NCBI RefSeq assembly: GCF_002419815.1
Contig: NZ_DIGV01000041.1
Span: forward strand, 1 to 64,000
Length of the DNA: 64,000 bases
Direction: 5' to 3'
DNA from: Brevundimonas sp. UBA5713
Lineage (GTDB): Bacteria > Pseudomonadota > Alphaproteobacteria > Caulobacterales > Caulobacteraceae
A program made the translations under genes and the position numbers. Of this stretch, positions 36,291 to 45,970 are shown piece after piece. How positions within the stretch are numbered: position 1 is the stretch's first letter; each line of letters opens with the position of its first letter. The notes under the pieces were generated by a model, which saw nothing but the letters and a program-made list of their open reading frames with translations, was not told the DNA's origin and made no database searches.

Positions 36291-37078
36291 GCCGTATCCA
36301 TCCGACCGCCAGCATTGATGCCAGCGCCATCGTCGCTGACACGGCCATCGTCGGCCCGTGGAGCGTGGTCGGCCCGAACGTGACCTTGGGCGAGAATGTG
36401 GAACTGAAATCCCACGTTGTCGTGCAACAGGATACCGCCATCGGTGACAACACCGTGGTGCACCCTTTTGCTCTGGTGGGCGGTGATCCGCAGCATCTTG
36501 GCTATAAGGGCGAGACGGTGCGTCTGGAGATCGGCCAGAACAACATCATCCGCGAGCACTCGACCCTGAACCGTGGCACGCCGCAGGGCACGGGCGTGAC
36601 CCGTCTGGGCAACAACTGCTTGCTGATGACCGGCGCGCACATCGGCCACGACTGTGTGGTCGGTGACAATGTGACCATGGCCAATAACGCCACCCTCGGC
36701 GGCCACGCCCAAGTGGGCGACAAGGTGTTCCTTGGTGGCCTGTGTGCTGTTCACCAAAACGGCCGCGTAGGTCACGGTGCGATTGTCGGCGGTCTCGCCG
36801 CGGTCACGCGGGACGTCATCCCGTACGGTTCAGCGTGGGGCAACCATGCGCGTCTGCGCGGGTTGAACATCATCGGCCTGAAGCGCAAGGGCTATGGCAA
36901 GGACCAGCTGCGTCGCCTGTTGGCCTTCTATCGCGACCTGTTCGAAGGCGAGGGTGAGTTCGCCGCGCGTCTGGCTGCTGTGGGCGAGACCTATGGCGAT
37001 CTGCCGGAAGTGGTCGAGATCCTCGACTTCATCAATAACGGTGCCAAGCGCCCTCTGTGCCTGCCAAACGCCGAATGA
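36287..37078 (+). CDS. lpxA: UDP-N-acetylglucosamine O-acyltransferase
   Basis: First step of lipid A synthesis. Hexapeptide-repeat trimer: SRIHPTASIDASAIVADTA, the catalytic His in LMTGAHIGHDC, and a C-terminal helical domain (LLAFYRDLFEGEG). 263 residues. A GTG start overlaps the fabZ stop (GTGA); its own stop overlaps the lpxI ATG. Confidence 0.95.
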   Translation: MSRIHPTASIDASAIVADTAIVGPWSVVGPNVTLGENVELKSHVVVQQDTAIGDNTVVHPFALVGGDPQHLGYKGETVRLEIGQNNIIREHSTLNRGTPQGTGVTRLGNNCLLMTGAHIGHDCVVGDNVTMANNATLGGHAQVGDKVFLGGLCAVHQNGRVGHGAIVGGLAAVTRDVIPYGSAWGNHARLRGLNIIGLKRKGYGKDQLRRLLAFYRDLFEGEGEFAARLAAVGETYGDLPEVVEILDFINNGAKRPLCLPNAE

Positions 37079-37917
37079 AAAAGCTGGGTCTGATCGCCGG
37101 GGGCGGTGACCTTCCGGCCTCGGTGGCGGCCCGCTGTGCCGAGGAAGGCCGCGCCCTGTACGTGATCCGTCTGGACGGCTTTGCCGGACCGGAGATGAAC
37201 GCATGGCCGGGCGCGACCTTCGGCATGGCGCAGATTGGCGGCATACTGAAGGCTCTCAAATCCGAGGGTTGCGAGGCAGTCTGTCTGGCGGGCTATGTGA
37301 ATCGTCCTGACTTCAAGCTGCTTAAGCCGGACCTGAAGGGTGCGTCCCTCCTGCCGGGCATTATCAAGGCGGCCACTCAGGGCGATGACGCCCTGCTGCG
37401 CAAAATCCTGTCGGTGTTCGAAGCCGAAGGTATGAGCGTAGAAGGGGCTGACGACATTCTGGGCAGCTCCCTCCTGGAATGCGGGGCTTTGGGCGCAGTC
37501 TCGCCCACCGAAGAAGCTCTCGCCGACCTTAAGAAATCGATTTATATCGCTGAAAAATCAGGCGAACTTGATATCGGGCAGGGCGCGGTTGTTTGCGAAG
37601 GTCTGGTGCTGGCTGTCGAGGCGCAGGAAGGCACAGACAACATGCTGATCCGCGTGGCCAGCCTTCCCGCCGACCTGCGCGGCACGCCCAGCCGCCCGCG
37701 CGGTACGTTGGGCAAGGCACCCAAGCCCATTCAGGATCTGCGCGTGGATATGCCGGTGATCGGCCCGCGAACGGTCGAACTGGCTGCTCAGGCCGGTCTG
37801 GCAGGCATTGGCGGCTATGAAGGTCGGTTGATTATTATCGACCGCGCCGCGACGCGCGCCACCGCCGACCGTTTGGGACTGTTCGTGTGGGGCTTGGCAC
37901 AGGATAAATCGGCATGA
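37075..37917 (+). CDS. lpxI: UDP-2,3-diacylglucosamine diphosphatase LpxI
   Basis: Cuts the diphosphate to give lipid X. This is the LpxI type used by alphaproteobacteria, unrelated to LpxH. It has the family N-terminus MKKLGLIAGGGDLP, the SPTEEALADL segment and VRVD/RVDMPVIGPRTVELA near the C-terminus. 280 residues. The ATG overlaps the lpxA stop, and its stop overlaps lpxB. Confidence 0.94.
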   Translation: MKKLGLIAGGGDLPASVAARCAEEGRALYVIRLDGFAGPEMNAWPGATFGMAQIGGILKALKSEGCEAVCLAGYVNRPDFKLLKPDLKGASLLPGIIKAATQGDDALLRKILSVFEAEGMSVEGADDILGSSLLECGALGAVSPTEEALADLKKSIYIAEKSGELDIGQGAVVCEGLVLAVEAQEGTDNMLIRVASLPADLRGTPSRPRGTLGKAPKPIQDLRVDMPVIGPRTVELAAQAGLAGIGGYEGRLIIIDRAATRATADRLGLFVWGLAQDKSA

Positions 37918-39080
37918 GCGCACCCAAGATTATGCTGGTCGCTGCCGAAGCGTCCGGTGATGCGCTAGGCGCGGGTCTGGCCGAGGCTTTGCGTCGCCGT
38001 GTGGGCGATGAGCTGAAGCTGGTCGGCGTTGGCGGGCCCAAGATGGCGGCATTGGGCATTCAAAGCCCGTTTGATATTGCCGAACTGTCCATTCTGGGCT
38101 GGATCGACGGCATCAAGGCCTATGGCCGAGTGAAGCAACGCGTAGCCGAGACGGTCGAACTGGCCAAGGCTGAAAAGCCCGACGCTGTTGTTCTGATCGA
38201 CTCTTGGGGGTTCACCATCCGCGTGGCTAAGGCGATCCGTGACGTGCTGCCGGATGTGGCGTTGATCAAATACGTCGGCCCGCAGGTGTGGGCGTCGCGT
38301 CCCAAGCGCGCCAAGGTTCTTGCCAATGCGGTGGACCATCTGTTGGCCCTGTATCCGATGGATGCGCCTTGGTTCGAGCGTGAGGGGTTAGAGACCACGG
38401 TCGTGGGGTCATCGGCTCTGCACGTCGAAATGTCCGGCGCAGATGGTGACGCCTTCCGCCGCGCTCATGGCATTGCGCCGGAGGCACCGTTGTTGCTGGT
38501 TCTGCCGGGTAGCCGTCCTAGCGAAATCGAGCGTATGACGGGTGTGTATGAACAGACCATCCGTCGTCTGAAGACCCGCTTCGAAAATCTGCAAGTCGCG
38601 GTCGTCGCGGCGGGCACGGTGGCGTCGGATGTCACAGGACGTGTCGCCGCTTGGCCATTCCGCGCCCACATCGTTAGTGAAGCCGAGAAGTATGCGGCGA
38701 TGAAGGCGGCCAACGTCGCGCTGGCCACCAGCGGTACGGTGTCGACGGAGATCGCCATGTCGGGCACGCCTATGGTCATCGCCTATAAGATCGACAACCT
38801 GTCCTATGCGCTGATGAAGCGGCTGGTAACGGCCAAATACATCACCATGTTCAATATCGCTGGCGACGAGGAAATCGCACGCGAGTTTATCCAGCACGAT
38901 GCCACGCCCGAAAACCTGGCCGAGGCGGTGACCGACCTGATGGCCGACCCTGCCAAGGCACAGCGTCAGGCGGATCGCCAGACCGAAGTGTTGGAGCTGA
39001 TGGGGCGTGGTGGCCCCAATCCGTCAGAGCTGGCCGCAGAAGCAGTGCTCAGGGTGCTGGACGCTCGCAAGGCTTCCTAG
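37914..39080 (+). CDS. lpxB: Lipid A disaccharide synthase
   Basis: Glycosyltransferase that joins lipid X to UDP-diacylglucosamine. The N-terminus VAAEASGDALGAGL and the sugar-nucleotide pocket LVLPGSRPSEIERM are typical. 388 residues. The last gene of the lpx run; a convergent small gene begins a few bases after its stop. Confidence 0.95.
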   Translation: MSAPKIMLVAAEASGDALGAGLAEALRRRVGDELKLVGVGGPKMAALGIQSPFDIAELSILGWIDGIKAYGRVKQRVAETVELAKAEKPDAVVLIDSWGFTIRVAKAIRDVLPDVALIKYVGPQVWASRPKRAKVLANAVDHLLALYPMDAPWFEREGLETTVVGSSALHVEMSGADGDAFRRAHGIAPEAPLLLVLPGSRPSEIERMTGVYEQTIRRLKTRFENLQVAVVAAGTVASDVTGRVAAWPFRAHIVSEAEKYAAMKAANVALATSGTVSTEIAMSGTPMVIAYKIDNLSYALMKRLVTAKYITMFNIAGDEEIAREFIQHDATPENLAEAVTDLMADPAKAQRQADRQTEVLELMGRGGPNPSELAAEAVLRVLDARKAS

Positions 39081-39085
39081 GGCGA

Positions 39086-39241
39086 CTATTTGGTCATCCA
39101 CGGGCGGGATTTACCCGCGTCGATGCGCTTGTTCTGCTCGCGCTGAAAGGCTCCGCCACGCGGGGCCTTTTCTTTTTGCGCCAGCTTTTCCTGTTTCAGA
39201 CGAAAGGCGCGCTGGATCGGGGTTTCGATTTTATCGGTCAT
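39086..39241 (-). CDS. Small basic conserved hypothetical protein
   Basis: 51 residues from the ATG at 39241 (MTDKIETPIQRAFRLKQEKL), Lys/Arg rich, ending SRPWMTK. AAGG lies upstream on the minus strand. It is soluble, without Cys or membrane span, and contains a GGAFQREQNKR segment. I recall similar short ORFs in Caulobacter relatives, which supports a real gene. Role unknown. Confidence 0.65.
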   Translation of the reverse strand: MTDKIETPIQRAFRLKQEKLAQKEKAPRGGAFQREQNKRIDAGKSRPWMTK

Positions 39242-39267
39242 AGAAGGCCTTGAAAGGTGAGGGCAAT

Positions 39268-39299
39268 GAAAAACGCCGGAGCCAAGGCCCCGGCGTTTT
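39268..39299 (-). terminator. Terminator of gltA
   Basis: AAAACGCCGG (39270-39279) pairs with CCGGCGTTTT (39290-39299). On the minus strand the stem is followed by a T-rich run (39271-39268), just after the gltA stop. Confidence 0.8.
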
Positions 39300-39323
39300 C
39301 CAAAGACAATCTGGAAAGATTGA

Positions 39324-40619
<1,296 letters not shown>

Positions 40620-40682
40620 CTAAGCCCCTTGTTATTTCTTGGACCGGGCGCGGGGAGGCGGACGGCCTGTGTGGTTGTAAGT

Positions 40683-42113
40683 TCACTTAGTCTGTTGCAG
40701 CGCATCATCCAAGCGCCCGAGACTTTCGTCGACACCGAGCGCCATCAGAGTGCGAGCGATGTCCGGAGCAGAAATTCCTCCGGTAAGCGCTGCGCGCGTA
40801 GCAGGTCCAATTTTTCCAAACCCTACGCCTTCATTCTCCGCGAATTTTTTCAATTCACCTTCAAGAATTTCTACGGACCAAGAGTCTACGGAAGCGAGGT
40901 GCTCACGAAGTCGTGAAATTCGCTCGTGGTTCTCGCCCTGCAGCTGCCCGCGGCTTTTCTCGTTGAGCGAGAGCGGGCGCGACTGTAGGGCGAACTGAGC
41001 CTGATCGGCCAGTTCTGTGATCGTCTTGGCGCGTTCCTTGATCAGCGGAATCGCGCGGACGAGTTTGTTGATACCGTCAGCGTCCAGTTCGGTTCCGCGA
41101 CGGCCGAGGTCTTGTGCCACCAGATCGGCCAGACGGGCATCGTCAGCCAGACGGATCCAGTGGGCGTTGACGTGGGCCAGCTTGTCAAAGTCCAGGCGGG
41201 CAGGTGCCTTGTTCACGCCTGACAGATCAAACCATTCAATGGCTTGTTCGTCGGTGAACAGCTCATCGTCACCATGCGCCCAGCCCAGACGGGCCAGATA
41301 GTTGCGCATAGCCTCGGGCAGATAGCCCATCTCGGCATATTCATGGACGGCCTGCGCGCCGTGGCGCTTGGACAGCTTGGCACCGTCGGGGCCGTGAATC
41401 AGCGGGATGTGCGCAAAGGTCGGACGGGTCCAGCCCAAAGCATCATAGATCAGGCTTTGGCGGGCGGCGTTGTTCAGATGGTCATCACCCCGGATGACGT
41501 GGGTGACACCCATATCGTGGTCATCGACCACCACGGCCAGATTATAAGTCGGAGCACCGTCGGAGCGCAGGATAACCAGATCGTCCAGAGACGACGATTC
41601 CCAGCGCACCGTACCTTGCACTGCATCATCGACGACAACGGCCTGATCCAGCGGGCGACGGAAGCGCACGGTGAATGGCTTTTGCAGGTCTTCCGCGGTC
41701 GGCTCACGGTCGCGCCACGGCGACACGAAATCCTTGCCCTCGGCCTTTGCCTGATCGCGTAGGGCACCGGTTTCTTCGGCTGTCAGAAAGTCGCGATAGG
41801 CGTGACCGCTGGCCAGCAGTTCTTGGGCCACTTCGCGGTGACGGTCGGCGCGTGCGTACTGATGGACGGTCTCTTCGTCGCCCAGCAGGCTCAGCCATTC
41901 CAGGCCATCGAAAATAGCCTTCACTGCCGCTTCTGTCGAGCGTTCGCGATCGGTGTCCTCGATGCGGATCAGGAACTTGCCGCCATGGTGTTTGGCATAT
42001 AGCCAGTTAAATAACGCCGTTCTTGCACCACCGATGTGCAAGTAGCCGGTTGGCGAAGGGGCAAAGCGGGTGACGACTGTCGAAGAAGGGGAGGTCATAA
42101 GGGATGAATCCAT
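40683..42113 (-). CDS. gltX: Glutamyl-tRNA synthetase
   Basis: Charges tRNA-Glu. It has the HIGH-type motif TGYLHIGGARTALF and KLSKR in GAKLSKRHGAQ. The frame is open to 42266, but the ATG at 42113 has AAGGGCG upstream; the ATG at 42098 is a second choice. About 476 residues. It is divergent from the comEC-like gene, whose frame overlaps this 5' end if the longest start is used. Confidence 0.95.
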   Translation of the reverse strand: MDSSLMTSPSSTVVTRFAPSPTGYLHIGGARTALFNWLYAKHHGGKFLIRIEDTDRERSTEAAVKAIFDGLEWLSLLGDEETVHQYARADRHREVAQELLASGHAYRDFLTAEETGALRDQAKAEGKDFVSPWRDREPTAEDLQKPFTVRFRRPLDQAVVVDDAVQGTVRWESSSLDDLVILRSDGAPTYNLAVVVDDHDMGVTHVIRGDDHLNNAARQSLIYDALGWTRPTFAHIPLIHGPDGAKLSKRHGAQAVHEYAEMGYLPEAMRNYLARLGWAHGDDELFTDEQAIEWFDLSGVNKAPARLDFDKLAHVNAHWIRLADDARLADLVAQDLGRRGTELDADGINKLVRAIPLIKERAKTITELADQAQFALQSRPLSLNEKSRGQLQGENHERISRLREHLASVDSWSVEILEGELKKFAENEGVGFGKIGPATRAALTGGISAPDIARTLMALGVDESLGRLDDALQQTK

Positions 42114-42165
42114 TTCGGACGCCCTTATACGCCCGCTTGCGCCAAAACGAAGCCTTACACGAAAG

Positions 42166-44265
42166 TTGATCGGCGGTTTGCGTACCAGCTTGATCACGGA
42201 GTTCAGAGCGCAGTCGGATCGATGGCCGTTATGGAGCGCGGTATTTTTCGGTGCGGGCTGCGGCACCTACTTCGGCTTGCCGACAGAGCCGTTGTTGTGG
42301 CCGCTGGCGCTCGTGGCTGCATCGGCGCTGTTCGGATGGGTAGTGTCGCGGGTTTTGGGGGCCGCGCGATCCGTGACCTTGCCTCTTCTAATGATGGCCA
42401 TGGCGCTGTCGGGACTGGCCGTTGCCAAGGCCCGCAGCGATGCAGTGGCGGCACCGATTGCACCTTCACTGATGCGGCCCACAGTCGTGGATGGCTGGGT
42501 GATCGATGTTGATAGTCCCGGTGCGTCTGGCGCACGGGTTATCTTGGCACCGGTGCGGATCAAGGGTGTCTCCCCAGAGGAAACGCCACACCGGATGCGC
42601 GCCACCGTAAAGGGCACGCCGCCCAAGCCGGGCGCTGCGGTCAGTGTGTTCGGCATAGTGAACCCGCCACCGGCACCGGCCAGTCCAGGGGCCTATGATT
42701 TTGGGCGCAACGCGTGGTTTGTGGGCATGGGCGGCCAGGTGTTTGGCCTGACCGAACCGCGAGAGGCACGCCTTGACCCGGTGCCGCTGTCTGTGCGCTG
42801 GGAGATGAAGGTCAACGCGGTGCGCTATGCCCTGGCCGAGCGGATCGTGGCGCGGCTGGGCGAACGTAACGGCGGCATCGCGGCGGCCATGACTACTGGG
42901 CATGAGACCTGGATCATGGCCGAGGATCTGGACGCCATGCGCGATTCGGGACTGGCGCACATTCTATCGATCTCTGGCCTGCACATGGCTGTGGTGGGCG
43001 GGTTCGTGTTTTTCGGTGCCAGACTCCTAATCGCGCTTTGGCCTTGGCTGGCGCTGCGGGTGAATGGGAAGAAGCTGGCAGCGGTCGCGGGCCTTTTGGC
43101 GGTGGGTGGCTATCTGGCGTTGTCAGGCGCTCCACCACCGGCAGAGCGGGCGGCGATCACAGCCTCCATTGCCTTTGCCGCCATTTTGCTGGGGCGGCAG
43201 GCGGTCAGTATGCGGGCGCTGGCAACGGCCGCGATTGTGGTGCTGGCCTTGCAGCCCGAGGCCATCGTCACGCCGGGATTTCAGATGTCATTCGCGGCCA
43301 CGGCGGCGTTGGTGGCCTTGGCCGAAAGTTGGCCGCGCAGAATCAAGGAGATCAACACGCCGTGGCCCATAGCTGCGGTTCAACGCGGAGGGGCGTGGGT
43401 GATCGGGGCGGCAGGAGCCAGTCTGGTGGCAGGCATGGCCACGGGGCCTTTCGCCATGCAGCATTTCAATCGCACGGCCGTGTTTGGTCTGATGGCCAAT
43501 CTGGCCAGCGCACCGATTGCCGACCTGATCATGATGCCCGCCTTGGCCTTGGGGGCGGCGCTGGAGCCGTTGGGTCTAGGCGCGCCTTTCCTTTGGGTAG
43601 CGGGCAAGGGTGTTGAACTGATGCTGGCCGTGGGCCATTGGACAGCCAATCTGCCGGGCGCAGTCCAGACCATAGCCAGCGCGCCTGCGGTCGCCCTGCC
43701 GGTCGCCTTTGTCGGCATACTGTTCATGTGTTTGTGGCGCGGCTGGTGGCGGCTGTTGGGCATGCCGCTGGCGGCGGCTGTTCTGGTCTGGCCGCGCGAT
43801 ATGCCGCCCGATGTCTGGATTGCCGATGGTGGCACGAATGCCGCGTGGCGAACCGGAGAGGTGGCGCAGGTGATGCGACCCGTCCGCGCCTTTGGCACGC
43901 GTTTGTGGGCGCAGCGCTGGGACGTCGAAGTGAGTGACCGAGACAAGGCCGAATGGCGCTGTGGCCGGACCTTTTGCCGTGCGCTGGAGGGCGAAAAGCC
44001 GGTGGCACTCTGGTGGGGCCGCGCGGTGCCGTCAGATGAACAGATGCAGGACATGTGCACGGCAGCCGAAGTCATTGCCGTTCGAAGCATGGTCGCGCGA
44101 TTGCCAGCGGAATGCGCGGGGCGACTGGTGCTGGATGGGGCAGACTTTGCCAGCAAGGGGGCCGTTGAACTGTGGCGCAGCGGGGCAGGGTGGCGGGCCG
44201 TCTGGTCTATTGATAGACGCGGCCACCGCCCGTGGTCCCGCTGGGCTGATCCTGACTATCAGTGA
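42166..44265 (+). CDS. ComEC/Rec2-family DNA uptake channel protein
   Basis: A multi-spanning protein of the ComEC family, which carries DNA across the inner membrane in natural transformation. It has the N-terminal OB-like DUF4131 region and the competence domain with SGLHMAVVGGF and FQMSFAATAALVAL. The C-terminal region (DVWIADGGTNAAWRTGEV onward) looks like a metallo-beta-lactamase remnant with no HxHxDH. The frame is open from 42070; the start is uncertain because it would run into gltX, and the TTG at 42166 is only a guess. It overlaps lexA by 7 bp at the 3' end. Confidence 0.82.
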   Translation: MIGGLRTSLITEFRAQSDRWPLWSAVFFGAGCGTYFGLPTEPLLWPLALVAASALFGWVVSRVLGAARSVTLPLLMMAMALSGLAVAKARSDAVAAPIAPSLMRPTVVDGWVIDVDSPGASGARVILAPVRIKGVSPEETPHRMRATVKGTPPKPGAAVSVFGIVNPPPAPASPGAYDFGRNAWFVGMGGQVFGLTEPREARLDPVPLSVRWEMKVNAVRYALAERIVARLGERNGGIAAAMTTGHETWIMAEDLDAMRDSGLAHILSISGLHMAVVGGFVFFGARLLIALWPWLALRVNGKKLAAVAGLLAVGGYLALSGAPPPAERAAITASIAFAAILLGRQAVSMRALATAAIVVLALQPEAIVTPGFQMSFAATAALVALAESWPRRIKEINTPWPIAAVQRGGAWVIGAAGASLVAGMATGPFAMQHFNRTAVFGLMANLASAPIADLIMMPALALGAALEPLGLGAPFLWVAGKGVELMLAVGHWTANLPGAVQTIASAPAVALPVAFVGILFMCLWRGWWRLLGMPLAAAVLVWPRDMPPDVWIADGGTNAAWRTGEVAQVMRPVRAFGTRLWAQRWDVEVSDRDKAEWRCGRTFCRALEGEKPVALWWGRAVPSDEQMQDMCTAAEVIAVRSMVARLPAECAGRLVLDGADFASKGAVELWRSGAGWRAVWSIDRRGHRPWSRWADPDYQ

Positions 44266-44966
44266 TAGCGGCGGATCAGACCGACCAGCTTGCCCTGAAC
44301 CTCGACCTGATCGGGGCCAAAGATACGGGTTTCATAGTTGCGGTTAGCTGGTTCCAGCGCGATCGACTGGCCCTTCTTGCGCAGGCGCTTAAGCGTGGCT
44401 TCTTCACCTTCCACCAGTGCAACGACGATTTCGCCCGAGGTGGCGTTCTGCACGCGTTTGATGACGACCATGTCGCCATCAAGGATGCCCGCCTCAATCA
44501 TCGAATCGCCTTCGATCTCGAGCAGATAGTGTTCGCCCGAACCGAGCATGGTTTCCGGCACCGGCAGGCGGTCGGTCTCGTGCTGGATGGCGGCAATCGG
44601 CGTACCGGCTGCGATCTTGCCCAGCAGCGGCAGTTCGCGCACGTCATTGGCCACATCGGCGATAGGATTGGCCGGTCGGTTCTGACCGCCACCCTCGATC
44701 ACGTCGGGTTTGAACGGTGCGCGACCACGGGCCGGAGCGGCAGCTGTGGCCTGTTCGGGCAGTTTCACGACTTCGAGCGCGCGGGCGCGGTGCGCCAGAC
44801 GCCGGATGAAGCCGCGTTCCTCAAGAGCCGTAATCAGACGGTGAATGCCCGACTTGGAAGCCAGATCCAGCGCTTCCTTCATCTCGTCGAAAGAAGGCGA
44901 CACGCCGGTTTCCTTGATGCGTTCATGGATGAACATCAGGAGTTCGTGCTGCTTCTTGGTGAGCAT
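44259..44966 (-). CDS. lexA: SOS repressor LexA
   Basis: Represses DNA-damage genes and cuts itself with RecA. The winged helix DNA-binding domain (SPSFDEMKEALDLASKSG) is at the N-terminus. The cleavage site is Ala-Gly in IAAGTPIAA, and the catalytic Ser and Lys are in EGDSMIEAG and VVALVEGEEATLKRL. 235 residues from the ATG at 44966; the frame continues further upstream. Two SOS boxes upstream indicate autorepression. Confidence 0.95.
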   Translation of the reverse strand: MLTKKQHELLMFIHERIKETGVSPSFDEMKEALDLASKSGIHRLITALEERGFIRRLAHRARALEVVKLPEQATAAAPARGRAPFKPDVIEGGGQNRPANPIADVANDVRELPLLGKIAAGTPIAAIQHETDRLPVPETMLGSGEHYLLEIEGDSMIEAGILDGDMVVIKRVQNATSGEIVVALVEGEEATLKRLRKKGQSIALEPANRNYETRIFGPDQVEVQGKLVGLIRRYH

Positions 44967-44980
44967 GTCAGGGGCTTTCA

Positions 44981-44995
44981 GAACAAGGCGTGAAC
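44981..44995 (-). promoter_or_regulatory. SOS box 1 (LexA operator), proximal
   Basis: On the minus strand GTTC, 7 bp, GTTC (plus strand: GAAC AAGGCGT GAAC), ending 15 bp before the lexA start codon. It matches the alphaproteobacterial GTTC-N7-GTTC operator. Confidence 0.85.
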
Positions 44996-45006
44996 CGTTG
45001 CTAGAT

Positions 45007-45021
45007 GTTCTGTAAGTGTTC
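45007..45021 (+). promoter_or_regulatory. SOS box 2 (LexA operator), distal
   Basis: Plus strand GTTC TGTAAGT GTTC. It is in the opposite orientation to box 1 and 11 bp from it. A TTGACT (-35 like) lies at 45035-45030 on the minus strand, so this box would cover the -10 area of the lexA promoter. Confidence 0.85.
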
Positions 45022-45124
45022 TGGTTAAAAGTCAACTAACGCCAGACATGCGGCCGCGAAGTCGCAAGGGCAGTGACAAATGAGATTTTCGAGAAGGGGA
45101 GGCGCTTCGGACCAAGAGCGGTAT

Positions 45125-45161
45125 GCGCCACTCCGTACTTCATAAAGAAGGGGAGTGGCGC
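45125..45161 (-). other. Inverted repeat spanning the tRNA-Asp 3' end
   Basis: GCGCCACTCC (45125-45134) is the perfect complement of GGAGTGGCGC (45152-45161), which contains the last bases of tRNA-Asp including CCA. It may act as terminator or fold back on the precursor 3' end; there is no clear U-tract. Confidence 0.55.
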
Positions 45162-45232
45162 GAGTGACGGGGCTCGAACCCGCGACCTCCGGCGTGACAG
45201 GCCGGCACTCTAACCAACTGAGCTACACCCGC
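45156..45232 (-). tRNA. tRNA-Asp (GUC)
   Basis: 77 nt on the minus strand, CCA encoded at 45156-45158. The acceptor GCGGGTG pairs with CACTCGC. The anticodon loop CTGTCAC gives GUC; the T-loop is TTCGAGC. Confidence 0.95.
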
Positions 45233-45271
45233 TTGGTCCCGTTCGCGCCGTGTCCGGCGGGAACGAGGGGG

Positions 45272-45300
45272 TGTGTAGGGGCGCTCGCGTTTCGGGTCAA
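45272..45300 (-). promoter_or_regulatory. Promoter of tRNA-Asp
   Basis: Minus strand: TTGACC (45300-45295), 17-bp spacer, TACACA (45277-45272), about 40 bp before the mature tRNA. Both boxes are close to the housekeeping consensus. Confidence 0.7.
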
Positions 45301-45412
45301 CAGAAAACTCGCAGACCCCTGAAAAAATACGCCAATTTTCGAAATGGCGATCCGTGCCCAGACAGCAGAACGGGCGCTCCGACACCTCGAAACGCCCGCT
45401 AGAATGGCTGTT

Positions 45413-45970
45413 TTAAGCCTTGTCGCTGAGAGCCAGACCGGCCCCGTCCGGCGGTGTGGCGTCGCCATCTCCCAATGGCTTTTGCATGAAGATGACATCG
45501 CGCCAGCCGTCCAATTTCCAGCCCGCGGCGTGGAATCGACCGGAATCAGCGAATCCGCGTGAGCGGTGCAGGCCGATCGAGGCTGTATTTTCGGAATCAC
45601 CGATTACCGCGACCATCTGACGGGCCCCGCGCCGGGTGCATTCCAGAATCAGATGGTCCAGCAGAGCACCGCCCGCGCCGATTCCCTGCGCCTGAGGATC
45701 GAGATAGATCGAATCCTCGACCATGTAGCGGTACGCCTCACGTGCGCGGAACGGCCCAGCATAGGCATAGCCGACCACGCGGCCCTGATGCTCCGCCACC
45801 AGATAGGGCATGCCCAAGGCCTTCACATAGGCGAATCGCGCGCGCATTTCGGTCTCGCTAGGCGGCACCAGTTCGAATGTGCCGCAGGCGTCGCGGACCC
45901 ATGACGCGTAAATGGCCGTGATGGCGGCAAAGTCGTCCTCTGCCGCCTCACGAATACTGACACCGCTCAT
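45413..45970 (-). CDS. GNAT N-acetyltransferase (phosphinothricin-acetyltransferase-like)
   Basis: 185 residues with the acetyl-CoA motif LDPQAQGIGAGGALLDHLI and the phosphinothricin/methionine-sulfoximine type N-terminus (VSIREAAEDDFAAITAIY). It probably acetylates an amino group of a small molecule; the substrate cannot be told. The frame runs on to 46162, but the ATG at 45970 overlaps the stop of the oligopeptidase gene (ATGA), so the two are coupled. Confidence 0.87.
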   Translation of the reverse strand: MSGVSIREAAEDDFAAITAIYASWVRDACGTFELVPPSETEMRARFAYVKALGMPYLVAEHQGRVVGYAYAGPFRAREAYRYMVEDSIYLDPQAQGIGAGGALLDHLILECTRRGARQMVAVIGDSENTASIGLHRSRGFADSGRFHAAGWKLDGWRDVIFMQKPLGDGDATPPDGAGLALSDKA

